Notes: a model not told the origin generated them from the letters alone. DNA of 64,000 bases from Bacteroidia bacterium (GCA_023151275.1 JAKLJI010000004.1:87891-151890), one strand, 5' to 3'. Positions 29,211-40,178 are shown, counted from the stretch's first letter. Program-made: numbers and translations.

Positions 29211-30157
29211 ATTCTCAAGCCCGCTCTGAGGGGAGCTTCCCGGATGTTATCAAGCAAGCTAATAAAGGCGTCCAGATTTTTGATAAGCGTAATGTTTTTC
29301 CGCAATTCCAAATCGCACATTAAGAATTGAGAACCAGTGAGCAAGATTTGGCTTGAAGGCCAGTTTCTGCTCAGAAAATCAACAAAATCCTGTTTGTTCA
29401 AATCCGGTTGAGACGAGGTCATTAAAGTAAGAATGAAATCCGGCTGATGTTCACTAAAGGCAAATTTCAAATCTTTGAGTGGCACTTCCTGACCTAGATA
29501 AACCACTTCGTGACCCCTGGAGCGGATTAAATAATTGGCAAAAAGCAAGCCTAGCGAATGTTTTTCATTTTCTGGAAGGAATAACAAAAAACGTTTACTT
29601 CCGGCAGCCGAACGCCCAATCATCCCATCAATAGCAACGAACAATTTTTGCTTCACCAAATTGGTTACAAAATGCTCGTGAGAAGGTTGAATGGAACCAA
29701 CTTGCCACAAGATTCCAACCTCATTTAAAAAGGGAAAAACAATTTTTAGCAGGGTGTATTCCAAGCCATGCTGCATGATAGCAGCTGAAAGAAGTTTGTG
29801 GAATTCAGCTTCATTAAACCCTAGCATTGCTGATATTAGGGCTTTGATTTGATTGCTATGTTCTGAGCTGAAGCTGGATAAACGAATTACGTTTTCCGCA
29901 ATTTCCTCCTCAGACATTTTTGCAATTTCTGAAATCTTAAACCCGTGGTTATTCAGTACACTGATATTCAACAGCTGTTTTAAGTCGCTGTCGTCGTAGT
30001 AACGAATATTGGTCTCGCTCCGCTTTGGATTGATAATGCCATAGCGCTGCTCCCACATTCTTAAGGTTGGACCCTTAATGCCTGTTACTGCTTCAATATC
30101 TTTAATTGTAAAGGTTCCCAATGTGCTTGTCACACTTTTATTATCTAGAATAAACAT
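29207..30157 (-). CDS. MerR-family regulator with cobalamin-binding domain (CarH/LitR-like)
   Basis: MerR HTH TIKDIEAVTGIKGPTLRMWEQRYGIINPKRSETNIRYY; W-x9-EH (WQVGSIQPSHEH) and E-x-H-x-x-G (EKHSLG) motifs. Confidence 0.85.
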   Translation of the reverse strand: MFILDNKSVTSTLGTFTIKDIEAVTGIKGPTLRMWEQRYGIINPKRSETNIRYYDDSDLKQLLNISVLNNHGFKISEIAKMSEEEIAENVIRLSSFSSEHSNQIKALISAMLGFNEAEFHKLLSAAIMQHGLEYTLLKIVFPFLNEVGILWQVGSIQPSHEHFVTNLVKQKLFVAIDGMIGRSAAGSKRFLLFLPENEKHSLGLLFANYLIRSRGHEVVYLGQEVPLKDLKFAFSEHQPDFILTLMTSSQPDLNKQDFVDFLSRNWPSSQILLTGSQFLMCDLELRKNITLIKNLDAFISLLDNIREAPLRAGLRI

Positions 30158-30184
30158 TGGCTCCTTTCTTTTGTTTTTTTAGTA

Positions 30185-31090
30185 ATGGCACAAAAATTCC
30201 TTATTTCTGGTGGAACTGGTTTGGTAGGGCAGTTTCTTACAAATCTATTGATTTCGGAAGGAAAAGAAGTAGTTCACCTTACCAGAAATCCTCGGGAGGG
30301 CTCTGTTAAGCAGTTTTATTGGCATCCGGATAAACAGGAAGGAGATAAAAATGCATTAAATGGAGTAGATACCATTATTCATTTGGCTGGCGAAGGAGTT
30401 GCCGATAAAAGGTGGAGTGAGAGTCAAAAAAAGCGGATTTTGGATAGCCGTGTTAAATCAACCCAACTTTTGGTGAGTTGGTTAAAGGCGGGCAATCATC
30501 AGGTGAAATCATTTGTTTCTGCTTCAGCTGTTGGGATTTACGGACCTTATCCGTCAGGTAGAGTCACCGAAAATCATCCCGCTGGCGAGGGGTTTCTTGC
30601 CAATGTATGTGTGGAATGGGAAAATGAAGCGAATAAGGCCAAAGCCTATGTTGACCACTTGGCCATTCTGAGAATTGGACTTGTTTTGTCAACAAAAGGG
30701 GGATTCCTGAAAGCCATTCAAACTCCGGCAAAATTTGGTTTTGCGGCAGCATTCGGTAGCAATAAGGCCATTCAACCTTGGATACATATTCAGGATTTAG
30801 CTCGTATGTTTTATTTTATATCTGAGCAAAGATTGAACGGGGTTTTTAATGCAACAGCTCCAAATCCGGTTAGTTCGCAGGTAATGATGAAATCGGTTTG
30901 TAGCGCCTTGGGAAGTCCCTATTTTCTGCCGGCTGTTCCTGTGCCGGTTCTAAAAGTTCTATTCGGTGAAATGGGTGGAATGCTGGCTGCAAGTCAACAA
31001 GTTGTGCCAGAGAAATTGCTGAATTCCGGCTTCTCATTTGAATTCCCAGAGCTGAATTTGGCTTTGGCTGATTTGTTAAGAAGTTCCTGA
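30185..31090 (+). CDS. TIGR01777-type NAD-dependent epimerase
   Basis: ISGGTGLVGQFLTNLLISEGKEVVHLTR, HLAGEGVADKRWSESQKKRILDSRV. Confidence 0.92.
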   Translation: MAQKFLISGGTGLVGQFLTNLLISEGKEVVHLTRNPREGSVKQFYWHPDKQEGDKNALNGVDTIIHLAGEGVADKRWSESQKKRILDSRVKSTQLLVSWLKAGNHQVKSFVSASAVGIYGPYPSGRVTENHPAGEGFLANVCVEWENEANKAKAYVDHLAILRIGLVLSTKGGFLKAIQTPAKFGFAAAFGSNKAIQPWIHIQDLARMFYFISEQRLNGVFNATAPNPVSSQVMMKSVCSALGSPYFLPAVPVPVLKVLFGEMGGMLAASQQVVPEKLLNSGFSFEFPELNLALADLLRSS

Positions 31091-31383
31091 ATTAGTTTAG
31101 GAAAAACTTAGTTTTTTTAAATTGTTGTTCGATTTTTTAGTGAAATAGAAAAAAAATAAATCAGCCATTCAATTCAAGAAATACTAAAAATTAACATCAG
31201 TTTTTGCAATTGGAATAAAAATTATGCGAATTGGTAAAAAAAGCGTTTACCAAAGGTAAACTAATTTTTTAAAGATTCAATTTGGGTGCTCACTAGATTT
31301 TAAAATGCTGTTTGACAGCTTGTTAGCTGATTGTTAACTTGGTGCTAACAAAAGATTTTAGTCACCATTAAATTAACAAGTCT

Positions 31384-31980
31384 ATGTTAAACGTAGTAAT
31401 TATTGAAGACAACGAAATGTGGAGGTACATCATTCAAGATCGCCTTCACAAGTCCAAGCAATTTTATGTCGTTGGAACTTATTCAGTTGGAAAGGATTTT
31501 TTTGATGACCTACCCACAATTGCATGTAAGATTGATTTACTATTAATTGATCTTGAATTGCCGGGTGACAGCGGATTTGAGTTGGCAGATAAACTTAGGG
31601 AGCGTCTGCCTCATGTTCCATTTGTGGTTTTTTCTGCTTTTGTAAAAACAAGTATTAAAGCGGCATTTTACAGTTTAGGAGCACGGGCTGTGATTCCTAA
31701 AACCCTGCTTCAGGATTTACCACAAGAGTTGCTCTGTGCCCTAGGAAAAGGTTCCGAAGAAAAGTACAATTATTCGCAATTATCTCGAGATGAAATGCGG
31801 CTTTTGTCTGGAATTTGTGAGGGTAAAACCAATAAGGAATTAGCGAAAATGTTTTTTAAGGAAGAAGGAACAATTGAGTACCGTTGCAGGGCACTAGCTG
31901 CAAAGCTTAAAATTAAAAATCGTCGTCAGCATTTCCTCATGTTTGCCTTGCGATATGGATTTCATCAGCCCAAGATTTAA
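31384..31980 (+). CDS. Response regulator (receiver + LuxR-type HTH)
   Basis: VVIIEDNEMWRY, LLLIDLELPGDSGFELA; ICEGKTNKELAKMFFKEEGTIEYRCRALAAKLKIKNR. Confidence 0.85.
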   Translation: MLNVVIIEDNEMWRYIIQDRLHKSKQFYVVGTYSVGKDFFDDLPTIACKIDLLLIDLELPGDSGFELADKLRERLPHVPFVVFSAFVKTSIKAAFYSLGARAVIPKTLLQDLPQELLCALGKGSEEKYNYSQLSRDEMRLLSGICEGKTNKELAKMFFKEEGTIEYRCRALAAKLKIKNRRQHFLMFALRYGFHQPKI

Positions 31981-32023
31981 AGTAAGCCCAAAACCAAATA
32001 TTCAATAATGGGTTTGCCTAAGT

Positions 32024-33331
32024 ATGAATGAATACAACCTGTTTTGGTTTCGCCGTGATTTACGCTTACATGATAATGCCGGTCTCTTCCATGCCCTGAA
32101 GGCAGGCAAGCCTGTAATTCCTGTGTTTATCTTTGATGCGGAGATTCTGGAAAAGCTTCCTGAAAAGGACGGGCGGGTTGAATTCATTCATCAGCAAATA
32201 GTTCGTTTACGTGCTGAGTTAGCTGAACTAGGTTCGGATTTGTTGGTAAAATATGGAAAGCCAATTGAAATCTGGAAAGAGTTGGTAGTAAATTATCCGG
32301 GAATGGCCCTTTTTTTTAATCGGGATTATGAACCCTCGGCAATTTCGCGTGATGAGCAGGTAAGCACGATGTTGAAAGAGAAGGGCTCATCAGTTTACGA
32401 TTACAAAGATCAATGCATTTTTGAAGGCAATGAGGTGCTGAAGGACGACGGAAAACCATACACAGTTTTCACCCCGTATTCCCGCAAATGGAAGGCAAAG
32501 CTTAATTCTTTTTATTTAAAGGCTTATCCAACAGAGAACTATTTCGCTAATTTTCATCACGGAAGGTTTGAATCGGAAATCCCTTCTTTGGAAGCCATGG
32601 GATTCAAAAAGTCGGGGTTGATTTTTCCATCAGACCAGGTTAGCCTGAATTTAATCCGGAATTATCATCAAACCCGTGATTATCCTGCAATTCACGGAAC
32701 TAGCAAGCTTGGTGTGCATTTTCGCTTTGGTACAATTTCAATTCGTGAAAAAGCCAGAAAGGCTTTGGAAACCAATGAGGTGTTTTTGAATGAGTTGATT
32801 TGGAGGGATTTTTACATGCAAATTTTATTTCATTTTCCGCATGTAGTGGGGCATGCATTCAAGCCGCAATACGACAGGATTGTTTGGCGGAATAATGAGG
32901 ATGAATTTGAACGTTGGAAAATGGGGCAAACCGGGTATCCAATAGTTGATGCAGGAATGCGCGAATTGTTGCAAACAGGATACATGCACAACCGGGTTCG
33001 CATGATTACAGCCAGTTTTTTAACCAAACATTTGCTTATTGATTGGCGATGGGGGGAAGCTTGGTTTGCCGAAAAACTGTTGGATTTTGAGTTAAGTTCA
33101 AACAACGGCGGTTGGCAGTGGGCCTCAGGTTCAGGCACCGATGCCGCACCTTATTTCAGAGTATTTAACCCGGAACTTCAAACCAAGAAATTTGATTCAG
33201 CAGGAGAATACATCCGAAAATGGGTTCCTGAACTGGGAAAGAATTTATCTTATAAGCCAATTGTGGTGCACGAATTTGCACGAAAAAGGTGTCTGGATGC
33301 CTACAAATCTGCCTTAGGTTCAGTGGAATAG
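32024..33331 (+). CDS. Canonical cryptochrome/class I deoxyribodipyrimidine photolyase
   Basis: NLFWFRRDLRLHDNAGLFHAL; SNNGGWQWASGSGTDAAPYFRVFNPELQTKKFD. Confidence 0.93.
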   Translation: MNEYNLFWFRRDLRLHDNAGLFHALKAGKPVIPVFIFDAEILEKLPEKDGRVEFIHQQIVRLRAELAELGSDLLVKYGKPIEIWKELVVNYPGMALFFNRDYEPSAISRDEQVSTMLKEKGSSVYDYKDQCIFEGNEVLKDDGKPYTVFTPYSRKWKAKLNSFYLKAYPTENYFANFHHGRFESEIPSLEAMGFKKSGLIFPSDQVSLNLIRNYHQTRDYPAIHGTSKLGVHFRFGTISIREKARKALETNEVFLNELIWRDFYMQILFHFPHVVGHAFKPQYDRIVWRNNEDEFERWKMGQTGYPIVDAGMRELLQTGYMHNRVRMITASFLTKHLLIDWRWGEAWFAEKLLDFELSSNNGGWQWASGSGTDAAPYFRVFNPELQTKKFDSAGEYIRKWVPELGKNLSYKPIVVHEFARKRCLDAYKSALGSVE

Positions 33332-33468
33332 ATTGGGAATTTGCAATCAGTTGGTTTTTTCAGAATTTATCTTAGTATTGCATCATCAAAATATTTCTGT
33401 CCAGAGTGCTCCCGGTTCAGTTCTGAACTTCAAACCACGGTTGAGCTTTCTGCCAAAAAAAATAATTC

Positions 33469-35232
33469 ATGCAAGACATTCTACCATTGAATGAAATGCT
33501 TGTTTCCGAACTAAGGGAACTTGCAAAAACATTAAGTATTTCTACTGAAGGGCTTTCCAAGAAAGACTTGATTCAGGCTATTCAAAAAACCAAAGGTAAT
33601 TCCGATGCTTCTGCTTCCGCAGAGGAATCGGGTAAGCGTAAACCTAGAGCAAGAACCAGCAAGGCAAAAGTTGCTGAAACAACTGCTCCACTTGTTGAAA
33701 ATCTTGTTTCAGAGCCAGTAGCAGAAGTGGCTGATAATTCAGTACCGGTAGTAGTTTCTGAATCTAAAGAGCCTGCATTGGCTGCTGCGGAAAACAGATC
33801 TCAAGGGGATACTCCTTCAGCACCAGCTCCAACTCCCCAGCAACCTTTTTCAAAAAACGACCGTTGGAGAGATAGGAATGATAGAAATAATCGCGGAGAA
33901 AGGAATGGTGATCGTTATGAACGTAATGAGCGCTACAATTCCAACGACCGCAACAATCAAGGTGATCGCAACAATCAAAACGAAAGAAACAACCCAGGTG
34001 AAAGGAATAACCAGGGCGAGCGGAATAATCAAAACGAAAGGAATAACCAAGGCGAGCGTAACGAAAGACCTGAACGTAACGACAATCGGGAGCGTCAATC
34101 GCAGCCTTATGTTGAATTAGAAAGTATCGTTAGCTCAGAAGGAGTTCTTGAAATGCTTCAAGAAGGCTATGGCTTTTTGAGGTCATCAGACTACAATTAT
34201 ATGCCTTCACCGGATGATGTTTATGTTTCTCCTTCTCAAGTAAAAATGTTTGGTTTGAAGGTTGGAGACACAGTAAAAGGAACGATTCGTCCGCCCAAAG
34301 AAGGGGAAAAATACTTTGCCTTGGTGAAAATTGAATCCATCAATGGCCGGCTTCCATCCGAGGTTCGAGACCGTGTTGCATTCGAGCATTTGACGCCTTT
34401 GTTCCCGGATGAAAAACTTCGCATTGCTGATAACTCCAGTTCATATTCAACCCGAATTATTGATTTAATTGCTCCAATTGGTAAAGGACAAAGGGGTTTA
34501 ATTGTTGCACAGCCCAAAACGGGTAAAACCATTTTGTTGAAGGATGTGGCCAACGCCATTGCCAAGAATCATCCGGAAGTCTATTTGTTAATTTTACTAA
34601 TTGATGAGCGTCCGGAAGAAGTTACCGATATGCAACGAAGTGTTCGTGCAGAAGTTGTAGCTTCAACTTTTGATGAGCCAGCTGAAAAGCACGTTAAATT
34701 GGCGAATATAGTTTTGGAAAAAGCAAAACGCTTGGTTGAAAGTGGTCATGACGTTGTGATTTTATTGGATTCAATTACACGTATGGCAAGAGCATTTAAT
34801 ACAGTTCAACCTGCATCCGGAAAAATTCTTTCGGGTGGTGTTGATGCCAATGCCCTGCATAAGCCCAAGCGTTTCTTTGGTGCAGCCCGTAAGATTGAAC
34901 ACGGAGGCTCTTTAACCATAATAGCAACTGCCTTAACTGAAACCGGTTCTAAAATGGATGAAGTTATTTTTGAAGAGTTCAAAGGAACCGGAAATATGGA
35001 GCTTCAATTGGATAGAAAATTAGCCAACAAGCGTGTTTTCCCTGCCATTGATATTGTTGCTTCAAGTACGCGCCGCGAAGATTTGTTATTGGATAAAACC
35101 ACTTTGCAGCGCATTTGGGTGTTGAGAAATCACCTTTCGGATATGAATCCGGAGGAGGCTATGGACTTGGTATTGAAAAACATGCGTGGAACCCGCACCA
35201 ATGAAGAGTTTCTGGCTTCAATGAACGGATAA
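33469..35232 (+). CDS. rho: Transcription termination factor Rho with large Asn/Arg-rich N-terminal insert
   Basis: [69 protein letters not shown] repeats. Confidence 0.97.
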   Translation: MQDILPLNEMLVSELRELAKTLSISTEGLSKKDLIQAIQKTKGNSDASASAEESGKRKPRARTSKAKVAETTAPLVENLVSEPVAEVADNSVPVVVSESKEPALAAAENRSQGDTPSAPAPTPQQPFSKNDRWRDRNDRNNRGERNGDRYERNERYNSNDRNNQGDRNNQNERNNPGERNNQGERNNQNERNNQGERNERPERNDNRERQSQPYVELESIVSSEGVLEMLQEGYGFLRSSDYNYMPSPDDVYVSPSQVKMFGLKVGDTVKGTIRPPKEGEKYFALVKIESINGRLPSEVRDRVAFEHLTPLFPDEKLRIADNSSSYSTRIIDLIAPIGKGQRGLIVAQPKTGKTILLKDVANAIAKNHPEVYLLILLIDERPEEVTDMQRSVRAEVVASTFDEPAEKHVKLANIVLEKAKRLVESGHDVVILLDSITRMARAFNTVQPASGKILSGGVDANALHKPKRFFGAARKIEHGGSLTIIATALTETGSKMDEVIFEEFKGTGNMELQLDRKLANKRVFPAIDIVASSTRREDLLLDKTTLQRIWVLRNHLSDMNPEEAMDLVLKNMRGTRTNEEFLASMNG

Positions 35233-35247
35233 GAAATTTGTTTTTAC

Positions 35248-35288
35248 AAAAGAAAGGCGGCCAAACTTTGTTTGGCCGCCTTTCTTTT
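35248..35288 (+). terminator. Bidirectional terminator between rho and the USP gene
   Basis: AAAAGAAAGGCGGCCAAA-CTTTG-TTTGGCCGCCTTTCTTTT. Confidence 0.85.
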
Positions 35289-36123
35289 ATTTCTGCAATT
35301 GGTCTTTTACCAAAATCAGCAGTGGAACATGGGTATGATAGGCCATCTTTTTGCTCATGGATCGGTGGAACAAACGGTCGAAAAAGCTTCTGTTGTGTTT
35401 GGCCATCACCAACAAATCAGCCTTTACCCCATCTACGTATTCATTAATAGAGGCAATAATTTCCCCTTTTTCCAATTCAATAAACTGCAATTGCGGGTAA
35501 CTAATTTCTGATTTGTTGCGTTTAAAGAAGTTATTTTCTGCCTTGAAATACTTGTCGTTTTCAGACTTTACATGGATTACATCCAGCGGACAATCAAATA
35601 ATTCGGCAAAGTAGACCAAGCGACGTAAAACATAAGTTTCGGGCTCATTGTAATCGGATGCATAAACAATACGGCCTGGGTCTTTGTAAACGCAAGAGGG
35701 TGGAATAACTAAAACAGGAACTTCTGTTTTTGCAACCACCGATGCGGCATTGCTCCCAACCAAAATTTCACTGATTCCCGAACTTCCGGTAGTTCCCATT
35801 AGAATTAAATCAGCATTTTCAGTATGTGCGTAATGGCAAATCTCATCTGCTACAAAACCATAATGGCTACTTAGTGTAAAATTTACACTTTTTTCTTTTA
35901 GCTTTTTGCCCAGCCTTTCAAAATTTTCTGCGGTGAAATCTTCCTGCTCTTTTACAAACATCTGGTAGCTTTCGGCAGGCATACTTGCATCAACCAAAGC
36001 CACCTGATTGATGTGAAGGAGGTGAATAGATGCTTTGGTTTTCTGAGCAAAACCAATCGCGTAATCCATAGCATTTTCCGCGGCTTGCGAGAAATCGGTT
36101 GGTACTAGAATTTTGCTGATCAT
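35287..36123 (-). CDS. Universal stress protein (tandem UspA domains)
   Basis: ISKILVPTDFSQAAENAMDYAI; ADLILMGTTGSSGISEILVGSNAASVVAKTEVPVLVIP. Confidence 0.92.
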   Translation of the reverse strand: MISKILVPTDFSQAAENAMDYAIGFAQKTKASIHLLHINQVALVDASMPAESYQMFVKEQEDFTAENFERLGKKLKEKSVNFTLSSHYGFVADEICHYAHTENADLILMGTTGSSGISEILVGSNAASVVAKTEVPVLVIPPSCVYKDPGRIVYASDYNEPETYVLRRLVYFAELFDCPLDVIHVKSENDKYFKAENNFFKRNKSEISYPQLQFIELEKGEIIASINEYVDGVKADLLVMAKHNRSFFDRLFHRSMSKKMAYHTHVPLLILVKDQLQK

Positions 36124-36317
36124 GATGTTTTTTGTTTAGGGTTGAGGTTCAAAAATCGTGGGTTTGTGTAAAGCAATTGTAAATGACTTTACAGGTATAA
36201 AGGTCACCATACAAGCACTTGTTTCCAATGAGATTTGTCAGTACTCTATCAATTGTTAGATAACCCGGGTTCTTGCAATTTGTTGGAGAATCCATTTACT
36301 TGAACAAAATTTTTACT

Positions 36318-37973
36318 ATGAGTAGCGGGAAACAGCAATCGCAATTGTACACCCTTGCAGTGGTTTTCTTTTTCTGGGGTTTTATTGCAGCATCCAACGG
36401 AGTTTTTATCCCTTTTTGCAAAGAACGGTTTGGCTTAGACCAGTTCCAGAGCCAACTTATTGATTTCGCTTTTTATGGGGCTTATTATATTGGAGCTCTT
36501 GCCTTGTTTTTATTCAGTGCGGCTTCACATCGCGATATGCTGAATCATTGGGGCTTTAAAAAGGGAATTATTTATGGGTTATTGATAAGCGCACTAGGCG
36601 CCGGGCTAATGATTGCCGCAGTAACTGCCGGAGCTTATTTGTTTATTCTGGCTGCATTTTTCATTTTGGCACTTGGCTTTTCACTTCAACAAACTGCGGC
36701 ACAACCTTTCGTTGCCTCTTTGGGTGACCCGCATACTGCATCAAACCGACTTAACCTTACAGGTGGTGTGAATTCTTTGGGCACGGCACTCGGTCCCATT
36801 GTGGTTTCTTTGGCCATTTTCGGAACCATTGTTAGCGGTGACCAACTGAGTGAAATCATCAAAACGGTTTCACTTACCAAAATGGAATACCTTTATGTAT
36901 TTGTGGGTGTTCTTTTTCTGGCTGCTGCGTCTTTGTTTGGTTTTTCAAAAAGCTTGTCAGATGGTAAAGCCGACGACCATTTTGAGCCAGCACCCAAAGC
37001 AACGCGCATGTTGATAATCATTACCTTGTCATTGGTTGCTGTATTCACCTATTTATTCCTTCGTTATAAAGACCCTGAATTTATTGAACAGGTAATTAAT
37101 CAACATCAAAAAGACATTTCTGGGTTGGGACTTTCGTTCCTGGCCTTGTTGGTGATTGTTATCGGTCTTCTGTTTTCAAATCAAACCGCACAGAAAAATC
37201 CTGAAGGCTGGGGTGCACTTCGCTATCCGCAATTGGTTCTGGGGATGTTAGCTATATTTACTTATGTAGGTGTTGAAGTTACCATTCAAAGCAATTTGGG
37301 TGAATTGTTGAAACATCCGGAGTTTGGCGGAATTCAAGGTAGTGCATTGGCTCCCTACATTTCTATGTATTGGGGAAGTTTAATGATAGGTCGTTGGACT
37401 GGCGCCATCGGGGTTTTCAATCCATCAGCCAGTTTGAGAACCATTTTGTTGGTTGTGGTTCCCTATGTTGCTTTTGGAGTAGTACTTGCGGTGAATGCAC
37501 TTTCCGGGCATGATATGACCCCACTTTTAATGTATGCTGTGGTTGTTGCATTGCAAATAGGTGCCTTTTTCTTAGGTAAAGACAAACCAGCACAAACCTT
37601 AATGGTGTTTGGTCTTTTTGGAATGATTGGCATGCTAATTGGCTTGTTTACTGCGGGTACGCTCTCAACTTATGCCTTCCTAAGTGGAGGTCTTGCCTGT
37701 TCAATTATGTGGCCTAGTATCTTCGCATTATCCATTCAAGGACTTGGCAAATACACTTCGCAAGGTTCGGCCTTTTTAATCATGATGATTTTGGGGGGAG
37801 GTATTATTCCTCCAATTCAAGGTAAATTGGCTGATATCATTGGAATTCATCAATCCTATATTATTCCTGTTCTTTGTTTTGCTTACCTCAGCTTTTTTGC
37901 GGTTCGTGCAAGACAAGTGCTCGCAAAACAAGGCATTAATGTAGATGAGTTGGAGGCCGGGGGAGGTCACTAG
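36318..37973 (+). CDS. Sugar MFS transporter (FucP-like)
   Basis: [45 protein letters not shown]; 12+ TM. Confidence 0.85.
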   Translation: MSSGKQQSQLYTLAVVFFFWGFIAASNGVFIPFCKERFGLDQFQSQLIDFAFYGAYYIGALALFLFSAASHRDMLNHWGFKKGIIYGLLISALGAGLMIAAVTAGAYLFILAAFFILALGFSLQQTAAQPFVASLGDPHTASNRLNLTGGVNSLGTALGPIVVSLAIFGTIVSGDQLSEIIKTVSLTKMEYLYVFVGVLFLAAASLFGFSKSLSDGKADDHFEPAPKATRMLIIITLSLVAVFTYLFLRYKDPEFIEQVINQHQKDISGLGLSFLALLVIVIGLLFSNQTAQKNPEGWGALRYPQLVLGMLAIFTYVGVEVTIQSNLGELLKHPEFGGIQGSALAPYISMYWGSLMIGRWTGAIGVFNPSASLRTILLVVVPYVAFGVVLAVNALSGHDMTPLLMYAVVVALQIGAFFLGKDKPAQTLMVFGLFGMIGMLIGLFTAGTLSTYAFLSGGLACSIMWPSIFALSIQGLGKYTSQGSAFLIMMILGGGIIPPIQGKLADIIGIHQSYIIPVLCFAYLSFFAVRARQVLAKQGINVDELEAGGGH

Positions 37974-37990
37974 TTCATTTAAATATTCGG

Positions 37991-38025
37991 AAAGCGGAAT
38001 GGAGAAATCTGTTCCGCTTTTTTTT
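37991..38025 (+). terminator. Rho-independent terminator
   Basis: AAAGCGGAA...TTCCGCTTTTTTTT. Confidence 0.8.
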
Positions 38026-38048
38026 GAATAGGAGCTATCCAGATTCAA

Positions 38049-38213
38049 CCCAAATTATGGATTTGAACTTCGTTATGAGGGCAAAAAGCCTAGGAAATTC
38101 ATTATTTACGAGCAAGGTATAATTCATCGTAATGGTGCGTAAGGGAAGTTGAATTTACGCCCAATTTCGAAGGTATATTGTTTAGGAATACATGCTTTTT
38201 CGCCTATTCCGGT
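38049..38213 (+). mobile_element. MITE-like element, decayed copy 1
   Basis: CCCAAATTATGGATTTGAACTTCGTTATGAGGGCAAAAAGCC...TTTACGCCCAATTTCGAAGG...CCTATTCCGGT aligns along its length with copies 2 and 3. Confidence 0.7.
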
Positions 38214-38301
38214 TTGACTTGAAGAGGATTTTAATCGAATTTAAACCACAATTGTTTGCATTTATTTGGGAATCAATTCAATCCTTTGTATGCTTGATGC
38301 A

Positions 38302-38802
38302 ATGAAACTCAGACTTTTTTTTGTTTTGGCAAGTTTGATCGTCTTTTGGGGAGGCATATCCACCTGCCAGGCCCAGGCTGAGAAGCATGTTTTTCAGTTT
38401 TCAGACCGAAAGCAACACCGCATCGAAGTTATCAGTGATTCTTTGGAGCAGCATTTGAAAGTGCGTTTTACCCACAGGGGAAGGCTTATGTTTCAAGAAC
38501 CAGTGAATGATTCAGTTTCATTGGATTCGCTTCATTATTCCTATTACATGCGACCAGGTGGGAAGTTGAATGAAGGACTCGATTTGAATTACCTTTCGTT
38601 TTGGCACGAGGGATTGCTCGTAGTTTTGTACGATGAGTGGAGCGCATTTGAATCGGCCCATTATTGCGGTGTTCGATTTTTTGATGCCCGTATGGAGAAG
38701 AAGGAAGAATGGTCGGCAGATCGAAAAACCATTAAAGGTAGCCTAATTAATTTAAGAGACTGGGATGGCCTCTCGAGAATCGACAGGCTGTTTATGGATT
38801 GA
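38302..38802 (+). CDS. Hypothetical secreted protein
   Basis: Signal peptide MKLRLFFVLASLIVFWGGISTCQAQA. Confidence 0.55.
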   Translation: MKLRLFFVLASLIVFWGGISTCQAQAEKHVFQFSDRKQHRIEVISDSLEQHLKVRFTHRGRLMFQEPVNDSVSLDSLHYSYYMRPGGKLNEGLDLNYLSFWHEGLLVVLYDEWSAFESAHYCGVRFFDARMEKKEEWSADRKTIKGSLINLRDWDGLSRIDRLFMD

Positions 38803-38924
38803 TTCAATCCCGATTTTACTTAATAGTTTTAGATAATTCATCAAACTACTTGACTAGTACTTGAAAGCTTTGTATCATTGCTATTATTTATAATTAGTCT
38901 AAATAAAAATAAAATAATCAGATT

Positions 38925-39257
38925 ATGAGTGAGATGAGAAATTTTGTAGCCATTAACTACCTGGAGTGCAGTCCCGATTATGTAGGCAGATTTGAGGAAT
39001 TGTTTGGTACCCGAGCGCATGCCATCGACCGAATTCCTGGATTTATTCGCATGGAAGTTTTGAAACCCAAAGCTGATGGAACCTATTTGGTGGTGAGCCA
39101 TTGGGAAAACGAAGATGCATTTAAATCGTGGACCAGTTCACCTGAATTTTTGGAAGGACACAAACGTGGTTTTGCCGATTTGCAAAAGGCAAAAGAAGAG
39201 GGTCGTGAAGCTCCTATGAAATCAAGTTTTAAAACCTACGAAGTACTTGCCAATTGA
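38925..39257 (+). CDS. Antibiotic biosynthesis monooxygenase / HmoA-like heme-degrading family protein
   Basis: INYLECSPDYVGRFEELFGTRAHAIDRIPGFIRMEVLKP...YLVVSHWENEDAFKSWTSSPEF. Confidence 0.85.
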   Translation: MSEMRNFVAINYLECSPDYVGRFEELFGTRAHAIDRIPGFIRMEVLKPKADGTYLVVSHWENEDAFKSWTSSPEFLEGHKRGFADLQKAKEEGREAPMKSSFKTYEVLAN

Positions 39258-39258
39258 T

Positions 39259-39375
39259 ATGAAAATGAAGGTTTGGAATGCAAGCCGGCTCAAGCAAGTG
39301 GGACTTATCGGTTTTTTGTTTTTCTTGATTAAAGGTCTGGTATGGGTGGCATTGGCTGTTTGGGCCATTTGGTAA
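39259..39375 (+). CDS. 38-aa single-TM membrane protein
   Basis: MKMKVWNASRLKQVGLIGFLFFLIKGLVWVALAVWAIW; below the ORF-track cutoff; 1 nt after the preceding stop codon. Confidence 0.5.
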   Translation: MKMKVWNASRLKQVGLIGFLFFLIKGLVWVALAVWAIW

Positions 39376-39446
39376 TATTTTCGAAAAGCAATCACAATTA
39401 AGAGTTCAATTTCAGTAAAGCCGGCTTTGACTTGTATTTTCGCAGC

Positions 39447-40130
39447 ATGGAACGAAATCCTTTTCTTGAACAATTGCTAAGCAGGTATCCCGAGCATCAG
39501 GGTTTCTGGCTGGATGAGGGTAAGTTAGGAAGGGATAAGGAAGCGTTCTTATGCAGGGTTTTAAGCTTGTTTGAAAATCCGGAATTATTCGCTCCTGAAG
39601 ATTTCAGCTCTTTTCAACCCGAATTGTTGGTTGATTACATTCGGAAAACGCATCAAATGTATTTGAGCAAGCGCATTCCAGAGATGGAACAACAATTGCT
39701 GCTGTTAAAATACGATGCCGAAACCAGTGCTTTTTATGCACTTTTTCAACTGTTTAAAGTAGCTTTTTATAAGCATATTACCGCGGAGGAAACCCAGTTT
39801 TTGCCGTATTTAGATAGATTGGTGCAAGCCGGTAAAGAGAGTAGGGGACTTTCTTCCTTTTTGTTGCAGGAAAATTCTTTTCGCATGGCTGATTTTGTAC
39901 ACCACGACCAAGCAGAGAATCCCTTGTGCCGTCTGGTGAAAGACTGGAATGCTTTGTCGGATACCAAGCTGAATGAAAGTCCAGGTCGAATTCTTACCCT
40001 GCAATTGGAAATGTTTGAGAAGGACCTTCATGTTCACGACCTCATTGAAGATAAAGTCCTTATTCCTCTGGCCTGTGATTTAGAGGATGCAATCACCCAT
40101 AGATTGACTTTATTGTCAGATTTTAATTGA
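39447..40130 (+). CDS. Hemerythrin-like / RIC (YtfE-ScdA) type protein
   Basis: LLVDYIRKTHQMYLSKRIPEMEQ, HITAEETQFLPYLD, HDQAENPL, HVHDLIEDKVLIPLA. Confidence 0.65.
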   Translation: MERNPFLEQLLSRYPEHQGFWLDEGKLGRDKEAFLCRVLSLFENPELFAPEDFSSFQPELLVDYIRKTHQMYLSKRIPEMEQQLLLLKYDAETSAFYALFQLFKVAFYKHITAEETQFLPYLDRLVQAGKESRGLSSFLLQENSFRMADFVHHDQAENPLCRLVKDWNALSDTKLNESPGRILTLQLEMFEKDLHVHDLIEDKVLIPLACDLEDAITHRLTLLSDFN

Positions 40131-40133
40131 TAT

Positions 40134-40170
40134 AAAAAGCGGTTTGAATTCATATCCAAACCGCTTTTTT
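40134..40170 (+). terminator. Rho-independent terminator
   Basis: AAAAGCGGTTTG-AATTCATAT-CCAAACCGCTTTTTT. Confidence 0.8.
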
Positions 40171-40178
40171 ATGTTTAT

